64,000 nt of DNA, taken from contig JAOWCC010001634.1 in the NCBI GenBank assembly GCA_030867875.1, positions 136,978,365-137,042,364 of the forward strand. Direction: 5' to 3'. Positions within the stretch are counted from its first letter, which is position 1. Each line of letters starts with the position of its first letter. Made by a program: the position numbers and the translations under genes. This document shows, piece by piece, positions 61,786-64,000 of this stretch. The notes under the pieces were generated by a model. That model was not told where the DNA came from. It searched no databases and worked only from the letters and a program-made list of their open reading frames with translations. This DNA is from Actinernus sp. WN-2022. Its lineage: Eukaryota > Cnidaria > Anthozoa > Actiniaria > Actinernidae.

Positions 61786-62568
61786 TTAAAAAGGACGCCA
61801 ATTTAAAGGCGGTTTTTGGGCGGAGCCTGTGCCAAAAGAGAGGCGGCGGCTGCCCCCACGGGGACCCCCACGGGACCCCCCACGGGAAAAGGCTTTGTAG
61901 GGGGTCCTGGAGAACGGTGTTTCCTCTCGGCGGGGTGGGGGCTCTTTGTAGGGGAGTTCTTCTGGAGTCGCGGCGGTTCGTTTAGGCCGGGGCGTGTACT
62001 CTTTCTTCTTGGAGATGAGATCCCGGGGGTGGCGGACGAGATCTTTAGGAATTTTTTCTTCCGCTAGAAATTGCATGAAATCACGGTAGCCGGGCGATGT
62101 GCGGGTGGAAGAAGGATGCACAGCTTCTTTAATCAGATCGGCAATTTGACTGCCCGGCAGGGTTTGCCCGTAGAGTTTCACTTCCCCTTGCGCATTCCAG
62201 GTAATTTTCTGAGTTCCTTTCAACTTCAACAGATTGACCAGCACCGACGCTAAAGGTTTGCTGGAGGGGGGCACGCGGCGCAAAGCGCCCTTTTGGCTCT
62301 GGGTTAACACTTTGGCCGCCACGGCCGTGAAGGGACTAGGCTCAATGGTTTCGCGACGCCGGACGTATTTTTGGAGTAAATCTTGAAACTGGTCGGCGCT
62401 GGCCGGTTTCTCTGGGTTTTCTAGGACCTGCGCCATGGCCGTTTGGTACTGACTGAGCACTTTAACCCCTTTGGTCGTGTCCACACGAAGCTGTTGTTCC
62501 AACCACCGCATAGACTCTTCCGGCACCAAGACCATGCGCATAGGGTTCTTCCCCTCGGCCTCTTTCAT
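61786..62568 (-). CDS. Conserved Polinton/adintovirus protein, unknown function
   Basis: About 260 aa. The ATG at 62568 overlaps the stop of the upstream gene (ATGA); an ATG 33 nt earlier is possible but would overlap more. It has an N-terminal MRMVLVPEESMRWLE, then a helical region, then a block KITWNAQGEVKLYGQ...GSQIADLI and FMQFLAEEKIPKDLV. These blocks are familiar from a protein found in many animal Polintons and adintoviruses, so it is a core gene of the group. The C-terminus is Arg/Gly-rich (SRGGSRGGPRGGSR). Position between the two core-like genes suggests a virion protein. Confidence 0.7.
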   Translation of the reverse strand: MKEAEGKNPMRMVLVPEESMRWLEQQLRVDTTKGVKVLSQYQTAMAQVLENPEKPASADQFQDLLQKYVRRRETIEPSPFTAVAAKVLTQSQKGALRRVPPSSKPLASVLVNLLKLKGTQKITWNAQGEVKLYGQTLPGSQIADLIKEAVHPSSTRTSPGYRDFMQFLAEEKIPKDLVRHPRDLISKKKEYTPRPKRTAATPEELPYKEPPPRREETPFSRTPYKAFSRGGSRGGPRGGSRRLSFGTGSAQKPPLNWRPF

Positions 62569-62854
62569 CGCTTTTTTCGTTTGTGTCGCTTCACGGTCCA
62601 TCGCGTCACCGAAATTCCTACTGGGGCTGCTGGAGGGTGGTGTGGGGCCCGCTTCCTTTTCCCTGTCTGGGATTTCTTCTTGGGCGGCCGCGTCTTATAC
62701 TTTCTTTGGATTTGCTTCGCCGCCCGCACGGGACTGCTGACTTTTTTCCCGGCAGGGTTTGGCGTTGTCTTTTTCGCAGGCGGGCTAGAAACAACTGCCA
62801 CCGTGCCGGGTCTGTACCCTCGGGAGCCGGCCAGTTGCGGATTGGTTGGACCAT
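62565..62854 (-). pseudogene. Basic core-like protein 2, apparent frameshift
   Basis: The ATG at 62854 directly follows the preceding stop (TGAATG) and opens a frame whose start (PAPEGTDPARWQ) resembles PAGMGQAPWQ of core-like protein 1. The conserved basic centre and C-terminus (AAKQIQRKYK, RWTVKRHKR) lie in another phase, open from 62801 without an ATG. The two pieces overlap, and the switch would be near 62800. It may be a mutation, a sequencing error or programmed slippage; no classic slippery heptamer is obvious. Confidence 0.6.
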
Positions 62855-63379
62855 TCAGGACCAGATATGAGCCTGACTCAGTTCTTGGGCGTACTCTTCC
62901 GGGGAAGGGTATGGGGTAGGGTAGTTTGGGTCAATATAACCTCCGGCTTGCTCCAGAGCTTTCTTGGCTCCGTAAGCCACCCCTCCACTGATAGCTCCGG
63001 CGGCGGCCGCTTTGGCAGCAAAAACGGCGGCGGCAATGAGAGCGGCGGTCGTGAAAATGAAGCCTCCTCGCTGGCCCACGACCTTTTTAATCTTGGCTTT
63101 CTGCACCGCTGTCGAGGAGGAGAGCAGAATCCTTTTCCTCACGGCCGGGGGCAGGGCTTTGTTGGCTATTTTTCGAAGTTTCACCTTGATGGGAGCAAAG
63201 ACTTTCTTGGCGCGGGCCCCTATCGGAAAAGTTCCACGCAAGGCGTTGTGCACCACTTCGCTGACGGCGTTGATTTGAGTGTGACTCGCGGCCCGGATGA
63301 GTTTCTTTTTCTGCCCGAGATCCGCTTTGGCAAATTGTCGGATGAACAGCGCGTGACGTTGAAGCAAGGGGGAGGCCAT
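62855..63379 (-). CDS. Conserved basic virion-type protein with hydrophobic segment
   Basis: 174 aa from the ATG at 63379 (in-frame GTG codons upstream are ignored). The N-terminal half is basic and helical (SEVVHNALRGTFPIGARAKK), then VVGQRGG and a strongly hydrophobic Ala-rich segment (FIFTTAALIAAAVFAAKAAA), then a Pro/Tyr-rich tail. The order of basic helix, QRGG and hydrophobic segment recurs in small Polinton/adintovirus proteins. It could be a membrane-active minor capsid protein comparable to adenovirus protein VI; that comparison is only by layout. Confidence 0.7.
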   Translation of the reverse strand: MASPLLQRHALFIRQFAKADLGQKKKLIRAASHTQINAVSEVVHNALRGTFPIGARAKKVFAPIKVKLRKIANKALPPAVRKRILLSSSTAVQKAKIKKVVGQRGGFIFTTAALIAAAVFAAKAAAAGAISGGVAYGAKKALEQAGGYIDPNYPTPYPSPEEYAQELSQAHIWS

Positions 63380-63415
63380 CACCACAACTGAACGGTTTCC
63401 CTGGGGGGCTTAAAG

Positions 63416-64000
63416 TTAATCCAACCCCCCTTTGTTCGGGACCTTTTTCGACACGGAAAAGGGGGGATGGAAGGTTGTTTTGTTGGGTCTCTTCCACACC
63501 GCCCCACGAAGCTCTCGACCCCCTGATTTACTCGCTCTTTGTACCGAGGGGACCTTCTTCTTTTTCTTAGTACCCCCTCGTTGCTCTCTTAGTTGCAGTT
63601 GCTTTCCTACGAGGTGCTTTTGTAGTTTGGTGTAGAGCTTGTGGTAGGACAAACCAGGTATCACAACCTTGGGTGTTTGTGCTAGGAGTTTCAACAGGTG
63701 CAACGCATTGCCCACCCACTTTTGATCCTCCTCCAGCACGTAGGCGCGATGCTGTTGTCCCTCCTCGGAGAAAATGTTGGTGCGCAACCGGATTTGGGGT
63801 GGGGTCCGGGGGTGCAGGTCGAAGAGGAGGTAGCCAAAGGGGCGTTGGGTTGCGTCCTGGTAGGCTCGCATCACCGCCGGCACTTGCCCCGGAAAGGCCT
63901 GCTCGGCCAATTTTCGGACTTGTAATGAATCCCGAGCGTTTTTAAAAGCCACCAGGTAGTGCGCGTTGATGGAAATGGTGCGCGCGTACTTGCCTGGGGG
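63416..64000 (-). CDS. Packaging ATPase, C-terminal part (runs off the window)
   Basis: The frame is open to the window edge, so the gene's 5' part, including Walker A and B, lies outside. The segment near the edge (RTISINAHYLVAFKN, then ARDSLQVRKLAEQ, GYLLFDLHPRTP, RLRTNIF) matches the conserved region after the sensor motif of Polinton/adintovirus FtsK/HerA-type packaging ATPases as I know them. It ends in a Lys-rich tail with QRGG. This would place an intact ATPase in element 2, in addition to the one in element 1 at 37448. Confidence 0.75.
   Translation of the reverse strand, partial: PPGKYARTISINAHYLVAFKNARDSLQVRKLAEQAFPGQVPAVMRAYQDATQRPFGYLLFDLHPRTPPQIRLRTNIFSEEGQQHRAYVLEEDQKWVGNALHLLKLLAQTPKVVIPGLSYHKLYTKLQKHLVGKQLQLREQRGGTKKKKKVPSVQRASKSGGRELRGAVWKRPNKTTFHPPFSVSKKVPNKGGLD

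Larger units (their letters stand above)
51334..64000. mobile_element. Element 2: adintovirus/Polinton-like virus (right end outside window)
   Basis: GC-rich, gene-dense DNA with long open frames contrasts with AT-rich flanks. The content is PolB, packaging ATPase C-terminal part, basic core-like proteins and conserved Polinton/adintovirus virion proteins, plus RING-like and GRF finger proteins. A possible left terminus is AGTAGTTAGGCAGG at 51334, comparable with AGTAGTATAGCC of element 1; the other TIR is not in the window, so this border is tentative. Integrase, major capsid, penton and protease are not seen and would be expected to the right. Apart from one small gene, no frame is broken, so the copy is young or maintained. 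Confidence 0.8.

Noticed and set aside
62618..62854. 78-codon frame read to its own stop as an independent gene
   Set aside because: Only its start resembles the paralogue; the conserved basic block lies in the other phase, so it is treated as one frameshifted gene with 62565-62801.

Overview
This is a window of animal nuclear DNA. Splice sites, AATAAA signals, LINE, Penelope and MITE debris and AT-rich non-coding DNA all point that way. The repeat types and Maverick gene families suggest a marine invertebrate, probably an anthozoan cnidarian; the organism is an inference. Only one host-type coding exon is convincing (21731-22771). Most of the rest is mobile or viral DNA.

1-16.2 kb: a higher-order tandem array. 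Two related ~1.6 kb half-units (A and B) make a ~3.27 kb unit whose internal copies are nearly identical. B carries a pogo-like TA-flanked MITE and a 188-bp MITE with a perfect 16-bp TIR. Half-unit A, and the last B copy (12368-14690), keep the empty sites, so the order of insertion can be read.

16.2-28.8 kb: non-coding DNA, two related ~3.2-3.6 kb repeats with promoter-like heads and terminal hairpins (17529-20740, 24564-28179), a single-exon host gene, several MITEs and a LINE fragment.

28,838-45,624: a complete Maverick/Polinton (element 1, 16.8 kb) with TIRs and a 5-bp target duplication CCTTG. It has an integrase, a packaging ATPase, two tandem penton-like proteins and several small membrane proteins that look intact. 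The major capsid gene, the protein-primed DNA polymerase and at least four other genes are broken by frameshifts, stops, a 119-bp fold-back duplication and an inserted Penelope-like retroelement.

45.6-51.3 kb: non-coding flank with fold-back hairpins, a 20-bp minisatellite and two LINE fragments.

51.3-64.0 kb: a second, unrelated GC-rich element (element 2), an adintovirus/Polinton-like virus whose long ORFs are almost all open; it runs off the right edge. Rightward genes are a GRF zinc-finger protein, an overlapping ORF and a protein-primed PolB that appears to be spliced in phase to an upstream acidic exon. The polymerase intron holds a Pol III-type A box, B box and T-run. Leftward from a CCAAT/TATA promoter at 55.3-55.5 kb is a series of tiny leader exons feeding three alternative 3' exons, two of them paralogous RING-like exons. 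A second leftward block (61.1-64.0 kb) encodes two paralogous basic core-like proteins, two conserved Polinton/adintovirus proteins and the C-terminal part of the packaging ATPase. Tiny leaders, a spliced polymerase, a Pol III gene and convergent poly(A) signals together resemble adenovirus organisation and are the most interesting part of the window.
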